Source: Sphingobium lactosutens (lineage in GTDB: Bacteria > Pseudomonadota > Alphaproteobacteria > Sphingomonadales > Sphingomonadaceae). Taken from it: a stretch of 64,000 bases of DNA. The position numbers and the translations under genes are program-made. Under the pieces are notes generated by a model. That model ran no database searches, had not been told where the DNA came from, and worked only from the letters and a program-made list of their open reading frames with translations. This document shows, in pieces, positions 20,034 through 28,724 of this stretch (its first letter is position 1; each line of letters opens with the position of its first letter). The stretch spans positions 2,501 through 66,500 of the forward strand of contig NZ_QJQX01000084.1 in NCBI RefSeq assembly GCF_013393185.1. The letters are read 5' to 3'.

Positions 20034-20068
20034 AAAAGGCCGCTCTCCCGAAGGAGAGCGGCCTTTTT
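20033..20068. terminator. Bidirectional terminator between the fliL operon and a minus-strand gene
   Basis: AAAAAGGCCGCTCTCC and GGAGAGCGGCCTTTTT form a perfect stem around a CGAA loop. The T runs on both strands allow it to end transcription from the convergent genes on either side. Confidence 0.92.
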
Positions 20069-20088
20069 CATTTTCATATGCTGATGGA

Positions 20089-20487
20089 TCAGGCGCTGAA
20101 GGCGGACAGCCTGACGATCAGCACCTTGGCGATCCCGGCATCGACGCGGCTCAGCGCAGGCGTCATCGCGGCGGCCAGTCTGCGCGCATCGACCGGGGTG
20201 AAGGGGGAGGCGTGGAGCCGCGCAAACTCCACCGCCGCGCTCAGGCCCGCGGCCCGCAATTCGGGCATGCGCTGCGCCAGCCGCGCCGCGCCGTCCGCGT
20301 CCCGCATCTGCAACACGATCGACACGCGCAGTACGCCTTCGACCCGGCTTGCGTCGACGATCGGCACGCTGATCTCATCCATGGTGACGAAATCCGTGCC
20401 CTGCGCTTCGGCCGCCTGGCCGGGCGCGGCGATCGCGATGGACGCGGCCAGCATGGCGCTGACGGTCAGGGCGGAACGAGTCATCAT
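20089..20487 (-). CDS. Exported FliL-like hypothetical protein
   Basis: The 132-residue product has a signal peptide (cleavage likely after APGQAAEA, about residue 27). Its mature part is short, with VPIVDASRVEGVLRVSIVLQMRDADGAARLAQRMPELRAAG followed by a helical C-terminus. The order (a strand pair, then a helix around a conserved R-MPELRAA segment) resembles the FliL periplasmic domain and the protein encoded at 46731, but without the membrane anchor once cleaved. I cannot assign a function. It converges on the fliL operon and lies in the flagellar locus, so a role in the periplasmic motor is plausible. Confidence 0.6.
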   Translation of the reverse strand: MMTRSALTVSAMLAASIAIAAPGQAAEAQGTDFVTMDEISVPIVDASRVEGVLRVSIVLQMRDADGAARLAQRMPELRAAGLSAAVEFARLHASPFTPVDARRLAAAMTPALSRVDAGIAKVLIVRLSAFSA

Positions 20488-20560
20488 TGCCTCCGGATCG
20501 GGCGTCGCATCAGATTTGGGCGGCCGTTCGACCGCTTCGACGCCCTTCTTCCTCTATAAT

Positions 20561-20665
20561 AGAGCATCGTGCGCAAAAGTGGGAACCGGTTTTGCGCCTA
20601 AAACGATGCGACAACAAAAACTTAGAGCACGTGCCCTGCGTCGGATTCAACGCAGCGTGCTCTAA
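20561..20665. repeat. Alphaproteobacterial intergenic palindromic repeat (two palindromes)
   Basis: Two palindromes lie in tandem. The first pairs GAGCATCGT with ACGATGC around GCGCAAAA...TTTTGCGC. The second is TTAGAGCACG...CGTGCTCTAA. Elements with these terminal sequences are dispersed in many Rhizobiales and sphingomonad genomes (RIME-like). A single TTAGAGCA-type palindrome recurs at 27136. The block separates the 20089 gene from the small membrane-protein gene. Confidence 0.8.
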
Positions 20666-20691
20666 AGGGAAATATCTTGAGGCAGGTGCAG

Positions 20692-20946
20692 ATGAGCAGC
20701 GATCAGCGGCCCGGCAAGGTCCGGGTCTTTTCCTCCGGCACGGCGGCCGCGCCCCCGGCGCGCCGCCGCAGCGACCGCGCGGAAGCGGATGTCACGCCCG
20801 TCGCGGAACCGTCGCAGACGCCGGTTTCCGCCGCACCGCCATCGGGCGGAGGCTCCCTGCTGCTCGCCGTCCTGTTCCTGATCGGCTGCGCGGTCGGCGG
20901 CGTCCTCATCGCCTGGTTCGGTCTGATGCCGGGGGCCGGATCGTGA
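20692..20946 (+). CDS. Small proline-rich single-span membrane protein
   Basis: The 84-residue product has a basic, proline/alanine-rich N-terminal 55 residues and one C-terminal transmembrane helix (about 60-78, LLLAVLFLIGCAVGGVLIAWF). I do not recognise a family. GAGG lies nine bases before the ATG; an in-frame TTG at 20677 is less likely. Its stop overlaps the GTG start of the TPR gene (GTGA), which ties the two together as one translational unit in the flagellar locus. Confidence 0.65.
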   Translation: MSSDQRPGKVRVFSSGTAAAPPARRRSDRAEADVTPVAEPSQTPVSAAPPSGGGSLLLAVLFLIGCAVGGVLIAWFGLMPGAGS

Positions 20947-22697
20947 AGCGCTTCCTGCTGCTCGCCTCCACCGCGCTACTCACCAGCGCCGACCGGCCGC
21001 CACCGGCCAGCCCGCCCCCCAGCCCATCCGCTGCTCGCCTGCCCGGTTTCGCCGCCGATCTGGCGCAGCAGCCCGCCATCACTGGTCCTGCCGCATGGAG
21101 CGTCATTCCGCAGGACAAGGCGTGGCGCATCCTCGCCACCGCGCGGCGGGGCGATCGCCAGCAGGCGCGCTGGGACTATGCGCGCAGTCTGATCGGGCAG
21201 GAACGCGGTGCGGAGGCGCTCGGCGTGCTCGATGTGATGCGACAGGACGATCCCGACCTCGCCATGGTCGACGCCTGGCGGCTCGCGCGCGGGGCTGCGC
21301 TGATCCAGCTGGAACGCTATGACGATGCGGCGCAGGAACTGGCGGCGACGACGCTCGCCGGCAATGCCGAAGCCTGCATCTGGCGGATGCGCGCGCTGGC
21401 GCAGAGCGGCTTTGCCGATCAGGCGCTGCAACAGATGCGCTGCGCCGCGCCTGCCTTCGCCGGTCCCCGGCGCAAGGCGTTCGCGCTCGCCGCCGCGCGC
21501 GCCGGGATAGAGGCCGGCCGGCCGGAGGATGCGCTGCGCTGGCTGAACGGCGTGCCCGATCGCGATCCCGCCGCCAACCTTTATCGCGGTCGGGCGGAAC
21601 TGGCGCTTGGCCGTCCCGATCAGGCGCGGCTGCGCTTCGCCCGCGTCGAGCAGTCGGGCGGCATGGCGCTGCGCATGGACGCGCGCCTGAGCGAGATCGA
21701 GGCCGAAGTCGCGCATGGCACGCTCGACAACAAGGCCGCGCTCAAGCGACTGGCGGCGCTACGCTATGCCTGGCGCGGGGACGCGATAGAGGAACGTGCG
21801 CTGCGCCTTACCTATCGACTGAGCGCCGATGGCGGCGACCTGCGCGGTAGCCTGTCGGCGGGCGCGACCCTGTTCCGCTTCTTCGATGGTGCGCGGCAGG
21901 GCGCGGATTTCCTGCCCGGCCTTCAGGCGAAACTCGCCGACGCGCTCGATCCCGCGCGCAAATTGCCGCTGGAACAGGCGGCGGGCCTCTATTGGGACTA
22001 TCGCGACCTGTCGCCGAGCGGCGCGCAGGGCGACCTGCTGGTCAGTCGCCTCGCCGAACGGCTGCAAGCGGCCGGCATCTATGCGCGCGCGGCGGACCTG
22101 CTGGAATATCAGCTGTTCAACCGCGCCGGCGATCTGGCCCGCGGTCCCCTGTCGGCGCGGGTCGCCGGCCTGCATATCCTGGCCGGGCGGCCGGACCGGG
22201 CGATCGACCTGCTCAAGCGTTCCGGCGACCCCAGCTATCCCGACGCCATGATCCACGCGCGCAAGCGGGTGGAGGCGGTGGCCTACGCCCAGATCGGCCG
22301 CGTCCCCGAAGCGCTGGCCGTGCTACAGGACGTCCCCGGCGCCACGGCGCTGCGCGCGGAAATCCTCTGGAAACAGCGCGACTGGAAAGGGCTGGCGACG
22401 GAAACGGCGGCCGCCTTGCCGCCCGCCCGATTGCTCAGCGATGTCGACCAGACCATGGTGCTGCGCCACGCCATCTCGCTCGCCATGCTGGGCCGGGAAG
22501 ATGCGCTGGCCGCGCTGCGCAGCCGCTATCAGGCGAGCTTCCACGGCCTCAGGACGGCGGCCGTGTTCGACCTGCTGACCGGCTCGCCCGGCTCCGCCAA
22601 CCCCGAGACCCTCGCCCGCGCCATGGCCGCCATCCCGGGCGCCAGCCCCGCCGGCGACATGGCGGCATTGCTGGACCAGGCGCCGGCGAAGGGGTGA
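20943..22697 (+). CDS. Exported tetratricopeptide-repeat protein of the flagellar locus
   Basis: The 584-residue product starts at a GTG overlapping the previous stop. It has an N-terminal hydrophobic signal (KRFLLLASTALLTSA), a proline-rich linker and then repeated helical hairpins of TPR type (for example AEALGVLDVMRQDDPDLAMVDAWRLARG, RPEDALRWLNGVPDRDPAANLYRGRAELALGRPDQARLRF, cited by their core spacing). An equivalent TPR gene often follows the fliL-fliM-motE block in alphaproteobacteria. TPR proteins act as scaffolds; the partner is unknown. The frame is open far upstream of the GTG, but that part is repeat DNA. Confidence 0.75.
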   Translation: MKRFLLLASTALLTSADRPPPASPPPSPSAARLPGFAADLAQQPAITGPAAWSVIPQDKAWRILATARRGDRQQARWDYARSLIGQERGAEALGVLDVMRQDDPDLAMVDAWRLARGAALIQLERYDDAAQELAATTLAGNAEACIWRMRALAQSGFADQALQQMRCAAPAFAGPRRKAFALAAARAGIEAGRPEDALRWLNGVPDRDPAANLYRGRAELALGRPDQARLRFARVEQSGGMALRMDARLSEIEAEVAHGTLDNKAALKRLAALRYAWRGDAIEERALRLTYRLSADGGDLRGSLSAGATLFRFFDGARQGADFLPGLQAKLADALDPARKLPLEQAAGLYWDYRDLSPSGAQGDLLVSRLAERLQAAGIYARAADLLEYQLFNRAGDLARGPLSARVAGLHILAGRPDRAIDLLKRSGDPSYPDAMIHARKRVEAVAYAQIGRVPEALAVLQDVPGATALRAEILWKQRDWKGLATETAAALPPARLLSDVDQTMVLRHAISLAMLGREDALAALRSRYQASFHGLRTAAVFDLLTGSPGSANPETLARAMAAIPGASPAGDMAALLDQAPAKG

Positions 22698-22729
22698 GGG
22701 TGGAGGCTTTGGCTCCCGTTTCCTCCCCC

Positions 22730-22754
22730 GTTCGGGCTGAGCCTGTCGAAGCCT
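22730..22754 (+). repeat. Single arm of a dispersed intergenic repeat
   Basis: GTTCGGGCTGAGCCTGTCG (followed by AAGCC) matches the arms of the full inverted repeat at 49971-50084. Here only one arm is present in the 187-base gap after the TPR gene. Confidence 0.65.
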
Positions 22755-22884
22755 TTTGCTTTTGTGGCGTTTCGCGTCGAAGCGGTAGCAAACGACCATT
22801 TATCGTCAATCCGGTCTTTCGCTCCACTACCCGTTTGCGGACGTTCAAGGTCTGTGTAATCACAGTTTGTGAACGGAGGAATAG

Positions 22885-23343
22885 ATGAAGGCGCGATCCA
22901 ATTTGCCTGCAAAGGTTTGGGGCAAGCGGTTGCTGTGGTTCCTCCTGTGCGCTTGTCTTGCATGGCTCCTCGCATTTTCAATTTGGTATGCATCTGTTCG
23001 TCTCAGGCCATGTGACGTGGTCCTCTGGGATCGCGCTTTCGGAGGCTTTATTTCAGCAAAGCTATCCCCGTCCGAATGCGCGAAGACTATAATCCGAGTT
23101 GATACAGTCGGGATGCTGACATTAGGGAGAGAGGTGACGGCGTTCGTGTCCGATGATGAGCGCGTAGTGGGCGATTCTTTTCGCCTAACGCCGTGGGCCA
23201 TGGATGACGCGTTGCGCATGGATTTCCATCGTATGGCCCAAGCCGATGGATGGCCGCGATACAAAGTAAAAGTAATCGGACAGCTCTACGATGATGGAAG
23301 GCGAACTGAGTTGGTGGCGGACAAGATCACGCAAGTAAATTAG
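22885..23343 (+). CDS. Orphan single-span membrane protein, unknown function
   Basis: The 152-residue product has one N-terminal transmembrane helix (about 15-37, RLLWFLLCACLAWLLAFSIWYA) and an extracytoplasmic domain of about 110 residues with two cysteines (in RPCDVV and SECAKT). A strong GGAGG site precedes the ATG. Its base composition is visibly lower in GC than its neighbours and it stands alone between two repeat-containing gaps, which suggests acquisition. I recognise no family; a housekeeping role cannot be excluded. Confidence 0.68.
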   Translation: MKARSNLPAKVWGKRLLWFLLCACLAWLLAFSIWYASVRLRPCDVVLWDRAFGGFISAKLSPSECAKTIIRVDTVGMLTLGREVTAFVSDDERVVGDSFRLTPWAMDDALRMDFHRMAQADGWPRYKVKVIGQLYDDGRRTELVADKITQVN

Positions 23344-24012
23344 GCGATGGCAAGCAAAATCCGATTAGAATCGGTCATAAATTGCGTAGGTTATCGCAAC
23401 AAAGATCATTTATCGCTCTGGTGAATGGTAGCTATCGTCTATCGCTGCTCAGATCCTGACATTCCCAATCACCCTTTTCGTCATTCCCGCGACCCGAAGG
23501 GCGGCCGCAGGCCACCGCGGGAACCCATCTCCTGACCTTGCGTCCAATGCAGCGCTGGGGAGATGAAACCCGGCCTGCGCCGGGATGACGAAGTCGAGGA
23601 TCGGCTCTCCGCTCCGCACCCAACATCCTGTCCTACATCCGCCAGACCTGCTACATCGGCCCACGGTTCATTCGCACTGCCAGCCGCATCATGCCGACGA
23701 TAATATTATTTCCAACATGTATAATGAAATGACAAAATCTGCGGGAAACGTGCGAAGTTAAGCCCGCGATCTCCTATTTGCCGCTCCGGCCCTGATCACC
23801 TGTCGCGGCGCCGGCCACCCCGAAAGGAGAGGGTGATCCGGGGGGATCGCCCTCTCCCCGTTCCGCCTGCTGCCGGGCAACAGTGGGGACTGTAGGCTGC
23901 GCGGCAGCCTGACGGAACGTGTGGATGCGCCGTCCGTGTGGGGGGCAAGCGGACGGCGCGGTCCCGAAACCGCCCGGCCCGAATGTGGGAGGCCGGGCCG
24001 GGCGGCGGCGGA
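23344..24012. other. Gene-free, repeat-containing gap of about 670 bases
   Basis: No convincing gene is seen. The region holds an inverted repeat (23479-23590), an AT-rich stretch around 23700-23740, and two GC-rich hairpins near the flgL end (23927-23959, stem GCGCCGTCCG, and 23970-24005). Either hairpin could stop transcription from flgL, but no T run follows them on the minus strand. Confidence 0.7.
23479..23590. repeat. Dispersed inverted-repeat element with CGTCAT ends
   Basis: The element opens CGTCATTCCCGCG and closes CGCCGGGATGACG, so the ends are near-perfect inverted repeats. Internal complementary segments (CCATCTCC and GGGAGATG) lie between them. Repeats with CGTCATTCC/GGGATGACG ends are widespread non-coding elements in sphingomonads and other proteobacteria. 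No open reading frame with transposase features lies inside. Confidence 0.75.
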
Positions 24013-24921
24013 TCAGTCCAGGAAGCGCGTGAGCGACAGGCTGGAAAGCTGGGAGAAGACCGAATAGGAGGCTTCGAGGATCGTCTGGCGCTGCGAGATG
24101 TCGAGCGCGACCTGACCCAGATCGGCGTCCTCGACCGATCCGATCACGTCGGTCAGCAGGATTTCCCGGTCCTTGGCGCGGGTCTCCAGCATCTCGACCT
24201 GCTTCTGCTTGCGGCCATTTTCGGCATTGACCGCGCGGACGTTGGTCAGGCCCACGTCCAGTTCGTCGAGCGCCTTGCGGATCGCATCCTTCTGCGCGTC
24301 GGTCAGCCGTTCGCCAAACGGCCCGGCGGCCGCCAGCGTCTGGAAGGCGGGAACCAGCTTCGCCCCGACATCGCTCGCGCCGATGCCATATTCGACATCC
24401 ACGCCGTCGCCCATGCGACCCGACTGAAGCACCTTGTCGTTCACGAACATATCGGCCGGGTCCATCGCGGCCAGGTCAGCGAGCGTTGCGGGCACCACCG
24501 GCAGGTCGTTGGTCTGCGACCCGGCGAAGATCGGCAGGCCCGCCTCGGTCGCGTTGAGCGCGCTGCGCACATCGGCGAAGCTGCCCTCAACCAGACCCTG
24601 AAGCCCCGGTGAATCCCCCGTGCCCAGCGCCGTCATCAGCTCGGTCCGCAGATGGGACAGGCTGTCGTCGATCTGGTTGATATTGGCGTCGTAGAGCGAC
24701 AGGGTCGTGCTGACCCGGCTCGCCACCGACTGATAGCTTTTCTGCTGTTCCAGCATCGACCGGGCGGACAGGGTGCGCACCGCGTCGATGCCCAGGCCCG
24801 CATAGTCATGCGCCTTCTTGGTGGTGGTCAGCTGCAACTGGCTGGCCGCCAGATTCTGCTGCGACCGCTGCATGGCGCTGGACAAGGTCCGTTGCAGGGG
24901 AATGGTGGCTACGCGTGTCAT
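24013..24921 (-). CDS. flgL: Flagellar hook-filament junction protein FlgL (HAP3)
   Basis: The 302-residue protein has a flagellin-like N-terminus (MTRVATIPLQRTLSSAMQRSQQNLAASQLQLTTTKKAHDYAGLGI region) and C-terminus (VALDISQRQTILEASYSVFSQLSSLSLTRFLD). The middle contains LPIFAGSQT, typical of FlgL. It caps the hook side of the filament with FlgK. It lies 13 bases after flgK in the flgE-flgK-flgL group. Confidence 0.93.
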   Translation of the reverse strand: MTRVATIPLQRTLSSAMQRSQQNLAASQLQLTTTKKAHDYAGLGIDAVRTLSARSMLEQQKSYQSVASRVSTTLSLYDANINQIDDSLSHLRTELMTALGTGDSPGLQGLVEGSFADVRSALNATEAGLPIFAGSQTNDLPVVPATLADLAAMDPADMFVNDKVLQSGRMGDGVDVEYGIGASDVGAKLVPAFQTLAAAGPFGERLTDAQKDAIRKALDELDVGLTNVRAVNAENGRKQKQVEMLETRAKDREILLTDVIGSVEDADLGQVALDISQRQTILEASYSVFSQLSSLSLTRFLD

Positions 24922-24934
24922 CGCTCTAGACTCC

Positions 24935-27031
24935 TTATCTGAGCATCTGGAGGAGGGTGTCGTACATTTCCGACGCGGTGGTCATGACGCGGGCGGAGGC
25001 GGAATAGCTGTTCTGCAACACCACCATCTGCGCCAGTTCCTCGTCGACATTGACGCCGGCATAGCTGTCGCGCCGGCCGACCGCGTCGTCGAAGCGCGCC
25101 GCCGCGCCGGCATAGTTGGTCTGTGCCAGCGACGCCTCGGTCCCCGCACCGCCCAGCAGGCGGCTCGCGAAGGTCTCGATCGTCGCCGACCCGTCCTTGC
25201 CAAAGTCGAAGCTTTTGGCGAGTTGGTCGATGAAGCCGGTCGCGCCCGACAGGTCGCCCGCGCCGATCGCCTTCGATCCGACCGGCACGTCCAGTTGCAG
25301 CCGGGCGAGCGGCAGGTTGCCGGCCTTGGCGGCGATGTCTGCGCGCACTTCGGCGGTGCTGAGGCCGCTCGCTGCGCCGCTCAGCCCCGACAGGGCGGAA
25401 AAGGACAGGCCCGTGCCATGGCGGCTGGTCGAATCCGACGGGATGGACAGGGTCGATCCCGCGCTCATACTGTTGGGCGTGAACCGGACCCGGCCCTGGT
25501 CGTCGAGCGCGAAGCTGCCATGCTGGCCAAGCGGACTGCCGTTCAGTTCGGTCATCAGATCGCCGAAAGTCGGGCCGGCCGACCCCATCATGGTGTAGCT
25601 GGCGAGCAGTTTGCCGGTCGAATCCCGCAGGGCGATCTCGGTCGTCTCGCCCGTGCCGAAGCCATGGGGGTCGGCAGCAGTGAAGCCCGACGGCGCCAGC
25701 GAACTGCCGTCCGACCGGATGAGGTTGTTGAGGCCGAAAAATTGCGAAAAGCCGACACCCGCCCGGTCGCTGGGCGCATCGGGATCCTGCGCGATGGCGA
25801 TGCCCTGGCTGCTGTCGGTCGCCTTGATCGACAGCACGCCGTCGGTGAAGCTGGCGGTCGCGGCCGGCGAAAGGCCGGCATTGATCGCGGCCACTGCGTC
25901 ATCGACGGTCGCGCCAGCGCCCAGCGCGTCGAAATCGACCGTCACCTTCTGCACCAGCGTGCCGTCCGCCGCGGCGACCGCGAACACCGCCTTGCCGGTG
26001 AAGCCCAGCCGGTCGGTGCCGATCAGGCCATTGGCTTCGCCGGTCAGGCTGTTTGGCGGGGGCAGGGTGGTGCCGGCGTTCGAAACGGCATTGAGGCTCT
26101 GGGCAACACCCGAAAAGAGCGTACCAAGCTGTTCCGAGAAATTGGGTAGCGCCCGGTCGCGCATATCGAGCAGGCCGCCCAGCTTGCCCCCGACGGCGGA
26201 GGAATCGATCTGCTCGCCGGTCGATGCGCCCATCACGCCATTGTCGGACGCGAAGCGGATGTCGATAGGCGGATAGCTGTTCTGCGACGCGCCCGCACCC
26301 GACGGATAGCTGAGTTGTCGCAGCCGCTTGTCGAGCAGCACCTGCCCCGACGCGCTGTCGATGGTGACGCGGCCATCAGGCTGTTCGCGCACGCTGATAT
26401 CAATGAGGCCGCTCAGTTCCTCCAGCGCGCTCATGCGCTGGTCGGCAGGACCAGAGGAACTGCGACCAAGGCCGTCGAGCCGGGCGACTTCGCTGTTCAG
26501 GTCGTGGATCTGGCGCAACAGCGTGTTGACCCGGTCGACGCTGTAGCCGACCTCCGTCTCCACGTCGGCGCGCAGGCTCGACACATCCTTCTGCAACTGG
26601 TTGAGCGTGTCGAGGCTGTCGGCGACATTGCCGGTGAACAGCGCCACCGACTGAGCCGACCCCTGAAGGCTGGTGATTTCCGCCGCGGAGGAGGAAAGGG
26701 CGCTCAGTCGGGCGGCCAGGCCCGCGCTGGAATCCGGCGCGCCGAGCAGCGACTGGAGCCGGTCGAGATAGGAGGATACGACCTCCGACCGGCCCGCCGC
26801 GCCGCCGCGCTGGTAGACGGCATTTTCCAGAAACTTGTCGGCGACCCGTGACGGTTCGCCGACGATCACGCCGGACACGCGCCCGCCCGTCACCCCGGTA
26901 CTCAGCGAGACGCGCTCGCGGGCATAGCCGGGGGTTCCCACATTGGCGATGTTGTTCGACACCGACCGCAGCCCCGCCTGCGAGGCGGACAGGCCCGACA
27001 TGGCGGAATTCAATATCTCGTTCAGGGACAA
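24935..27031 (-). CDS. flgK: Flagellar hook-filament junction protein FlgK (HAP1)
   Basis: The 698-residue protein has the N-terminal rod-type signature (SLNEILNSAMSGLSASQAGLRSVSNNIANVGTPGYARERV region), an internal FlgK domain with DRVNTLLRQIHDLN, and a C-terminal AQMVVLQNSYSASARVMTTASEMYDTLLQML helix. Two hook-IN-like beta segments lie in the middle. FlgK joins hook and filament. It follows flgE after a 148-base gap filled by the palindromic repeats at 27078 and 27136, so processing or attenuation between the two is possible. Confidence 0.95.
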   Translation of the reverse strand: MSLNEILNSAMSGLSASQAGLRSVSNNIANVGTPGYARERVSLSTGVTGGRVSGVIVGEPSRVADKFLENAVYQRGGAAGRSEVVSSYLDRLQSLLGAPDSSAGLAARLSALSSSAAEITSLQGSAQSVALFTGNVADSLDTLNQLQKDVSSLRADVETEVGYSVDRVNTLLRQIHDLNSEVARLDGLGRSSSGPADQRMSALEELSGLIDISVREQPDGRVTIDSASGQVLLDKRLRQLSYPSGAGASQNSYPPIDIRFASDNGVMGASTGEQIDSSAVGGKLGGLLDMRDRALPNFSEQLGTLFSGVAQSLNAVSNAGTTLPPPNSLTGEANGLIGTDRLGFTGKAVFAVAAADGTLVQKVTVDFDALGAGATVDDAVAAINAGLSPAATASFTDGVLSIKATDSSQGIAIAQDPDAPSDRAGVGFSQFFGLNNLIRSDGSSLAPSGFTAADPHGFGTGETTEIALRDSTGKLLASYTMMGSAGPTFGDLMTELNGSPLGQHGSFALDDQGRVRFTPNSMSAGSTLSIPSDSTSRHGTGLSFSALSGLSGAASGLSTAEVRADIAAKAGNLPLARLQLDVPVGSKAIGAGDLSGATGFIDQLAKSFDFGKDGSATIETFASRLLGGAGTEASLAQTNYAGAAARFDDAVGRRDSYAGVNVDEELAQMVVLQNSYSASARVMTTASEMYDTLLQMLR

Positions 27032-27077
27032 GGCGGCTGGTCCTTCGACAAATCAGGGAAAGGGGCGGGGCGCCAGA

Positions 27078-27121
27078 GCGTTTTCGAAGCAGAAGGAATC
27101 TTCTGCTGGCTCGGAAAACGC
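27078..27121 (-). repeat. Leader hairpin repeat copy 3, ahead of flgK
   Basis: Read on the minus strand, the sense of the flgE-flgK transcript, the element starts GCGTTTTCCGAGCCAGCAG and ends CTGCTTCGAAAACGC, with upper stem CAGAAG pairing with CTTCTG. It therefore has the same orientation relative to the downstream flagellar gene as the copies before fliL and flbT, and differs from them by paired changes in the upper stem. Confidence 0.75.
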
Positions 27122-27135
27122 GGAAAACCAAAAGC

Positions 27136-27179
27136 TTAGAGCAGCCGAGCCGATGCAGTCGGATCGGAAGCTGCTCTAA
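27136..27179. repeat. TTAGAGCA-type palindromic repeat after flgE
   Basis: TTAGAGCAGC and GCTGCTCTAA are perfect inverted arms around 24 bases. It abuts the flgE stop codon and could serve as an RNA stabiliser or attenuator between flgE and flgK. It belongs to the same family as the second palindrome at 20622-20665. Confidence 0.75.
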
Positions 27180-28496
27180 TCAGCGCTTCAGGTTGCTGAC
27201 TTCCTGCAGCATCTCGTCGACGGTCGTGATGATCTTCGACGATGCGCTGTAGGCGCGCTGGAACAGGATCATGTTCGAAAATTCCTGCGCCAGATCGACG
27301 TTCGACGCTTCCAGCGCGCCCGCCGCAATGGTGCCCGCGCCCAGTGCACCCGGCTTGTTGATCGCGACATTCCCGGATTCCGACGACATGATATAGGCGT
27401 TGCCGCTGATGCGGGTCAGGCCGTCGGGATTCTGGAAGGTGGCGATCGGCAACTGATAGATGGCGCGCGACGTGCCGTCCTCGAAAATGGCGCTGACGAT
27501 GCCCTGGTCTGAAATCTCGACCGACGCTACCGTGCCCAGCATACCGCCATCGACGGTCGAGGACAGCAGGGCGGAATCGCTGCCGAACTGGGTCAGGCCA
27601 TCAAGCCCGTCGTTGCTGCCGAGGCTGAGGCGGATCGGGCTGGAGCCGGCCTGATTGGCCCAGCCGATGTCGAGGTCGCTGAACAGCGCCGGGTCGGAAC
27701 CGGCCAGATCCAGGCTGCCGTCGGCATTGAACCTGACCGTGCCGCTCGCCAGTACGCCGTCGGTGATGGCCGCGCCGCCGACGCTGGTGATGTCGGCCGG
27801 ATCGCCGGAGATTTCCGCGACCCATTCGTTGGCGGCGGTCTTGACGAAGTTGAAGGTCAGCTGGTGCGGCGTGCCCTGCGAGTCATAGACTTCGACCGAG
27901 CGGGAGAATTGCGGCGACAGCGTGCCCGACGCCATCGACCCGCGCACATAAGCGCCGGTGATCGGTTCGGCGGTCGACTGGAGGTTGGCGCGCAGCGCGA
28001 TCTTCGTGGTCGGCTGGGCCGATCCGGTCAGCGCGCTCGGGCGGATGGGTTCCAGCGTGTTGAGATTGCCGTTGTCGACATAATTGCCGTCGGCGTCGAG
28101 CGGCCAGCCCTGAAGATAATAGCCCGCTGCGTTGCGCAGATAGCCCTGCGAGTCCGGCACGAACGAGCCGGCGCGCGTGAAGGATACGGTGTCGCCCGTG
28201 TCGGTGCCCGACCGCACGACGAAGAAGCCCGATCCGTCGATGCCGATATCGGTCAGGCTGCTCGACGCCTGGAGCAGGCCCTGCTTGGAGATCAGCGCCT
28301 TGGGCGCGGCCGACACGCCGCCTGCGGAATAGCCGGTGCTCAGCTGGCCGCCGGCCACGAGCGTCTGGAACTGGGCCGATACGCCCTTATAGCCGACCGT
28401 GTTCACATTGGTGATATTGTCCGCGACGGTGGCCATGGCGCCCGCCTGTGCCCCAAGACCGGAAACGCCGGCATAAAGGGCGGAATAGAGGCTCAT
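27180..28496 (-). CDS. flgE: Flagellar hook protein FlgE
   Basis: The 438-residue product begins MSLYSALYAGVSGLGAQAGAMATVADNITNVNTVGYKGVSAQFQTLV and ends EASNVDLAQEFSNMILFQRAYSASSKIITTVDEMLQEVSNLKR (quoted by its NMILFQRAYSASSKI core), the conserved hook termini. The central D1/D2 domains are moderate in length. FlgE polymerises to form the hook. No flgD hook-cap gene is adjacent, which is unusual. It is divergent from flbT across a 289-base regulatory region. Confidence 0.94.
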   Translation of the reverse strand: MSLYSALYAGVSGLGAQAGAMATVADNITNVNTVGYKGVSAQFQTLVAGGQLSTGYSAGGVSAAPKALISKQGLLQASSSLTDIGIDGSGFFVVRSGTDTGDTVSFTRAGSFVPDSQGYLRNAAGYYLQGWPLDADGNYVDNGNLNTLEPIRPSALTGSAQPTTKIALRANLQSTAEPITGAYVRGSMASGTLSPQFSRSVEVYDSQGTPHQLTFNFVKTAANEWVAEISGDPADITSVGGAAITDGVLASGTVRFNADGSLDLAGSDPALFSDLDIGWANQAGSSPIRLSLGSNDGLDGLTQFGSDSALLSSTVDGGMLGTVASVEISDQGIVSAIFEDGTSRAIYQLPIATFQNPDGLTRISGNAYIMSSESGNVAINKPGALGAGTIAAGALEASNVDLAQEFSNMILFQRAYSASSKIITTVDEMLQEVSNLKR

Positions 28497-28552
28497 ATCA
28501 TTCTCCCATGCGTGGGCGGCGTGCTCGGCATGCCCGACCCGGTTACGGCTTC

Positions 28553-28640
28553 ATTGTAGGAGGGATTCCCCGCACCCTATTGAGAGGCTTCAAAAAAAAG
28601 CTGTACCCGGCAAAAGCTGCCGGGCCGATCATCCTATAAT
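28553..28640. promoter_or_regulatory. Divergent flgE/flbT regulatory region
   Basis: A 19-bp perfect palindrome, CCCGGCAAAAGCTGCCGGG, lies at 28606-28624. TCCTATAAT follows at 28632-28640 on the plus strand facing flbT. TCCTACAAT lies at 28553-28561 on the minus strand facing flgE. The arrangement resembles a shared operator between two promoters. FlbD-type ftr sites of Caulobacter have a similar CCGGCA/TGCCGG form, as I recall, but the match needs a direct comparison. Confidence 0.55.
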
Positions 28641-28724
28641 CTGGACATGACTGCGCCTTTGCGGCGTGCTGGAGCAGCCTGGCCCCGACTATCGGGTCAA
28701 TTTGCTCCGGTCTTTTGTGTGCCG

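Noticed and set aside
20561..20665. Possible attachment site or mobile element ends
   Set aside because: No integrase, transposase, target duplication or tRNA gene is nearby; the sequence fits a known dispersed palindromic repeat.
23479..23590. A possible CRISPR unit or miniature transposon
   Set aside because: There is only one copy with no regularly spaced direct repeats and no target-site duplication visible.
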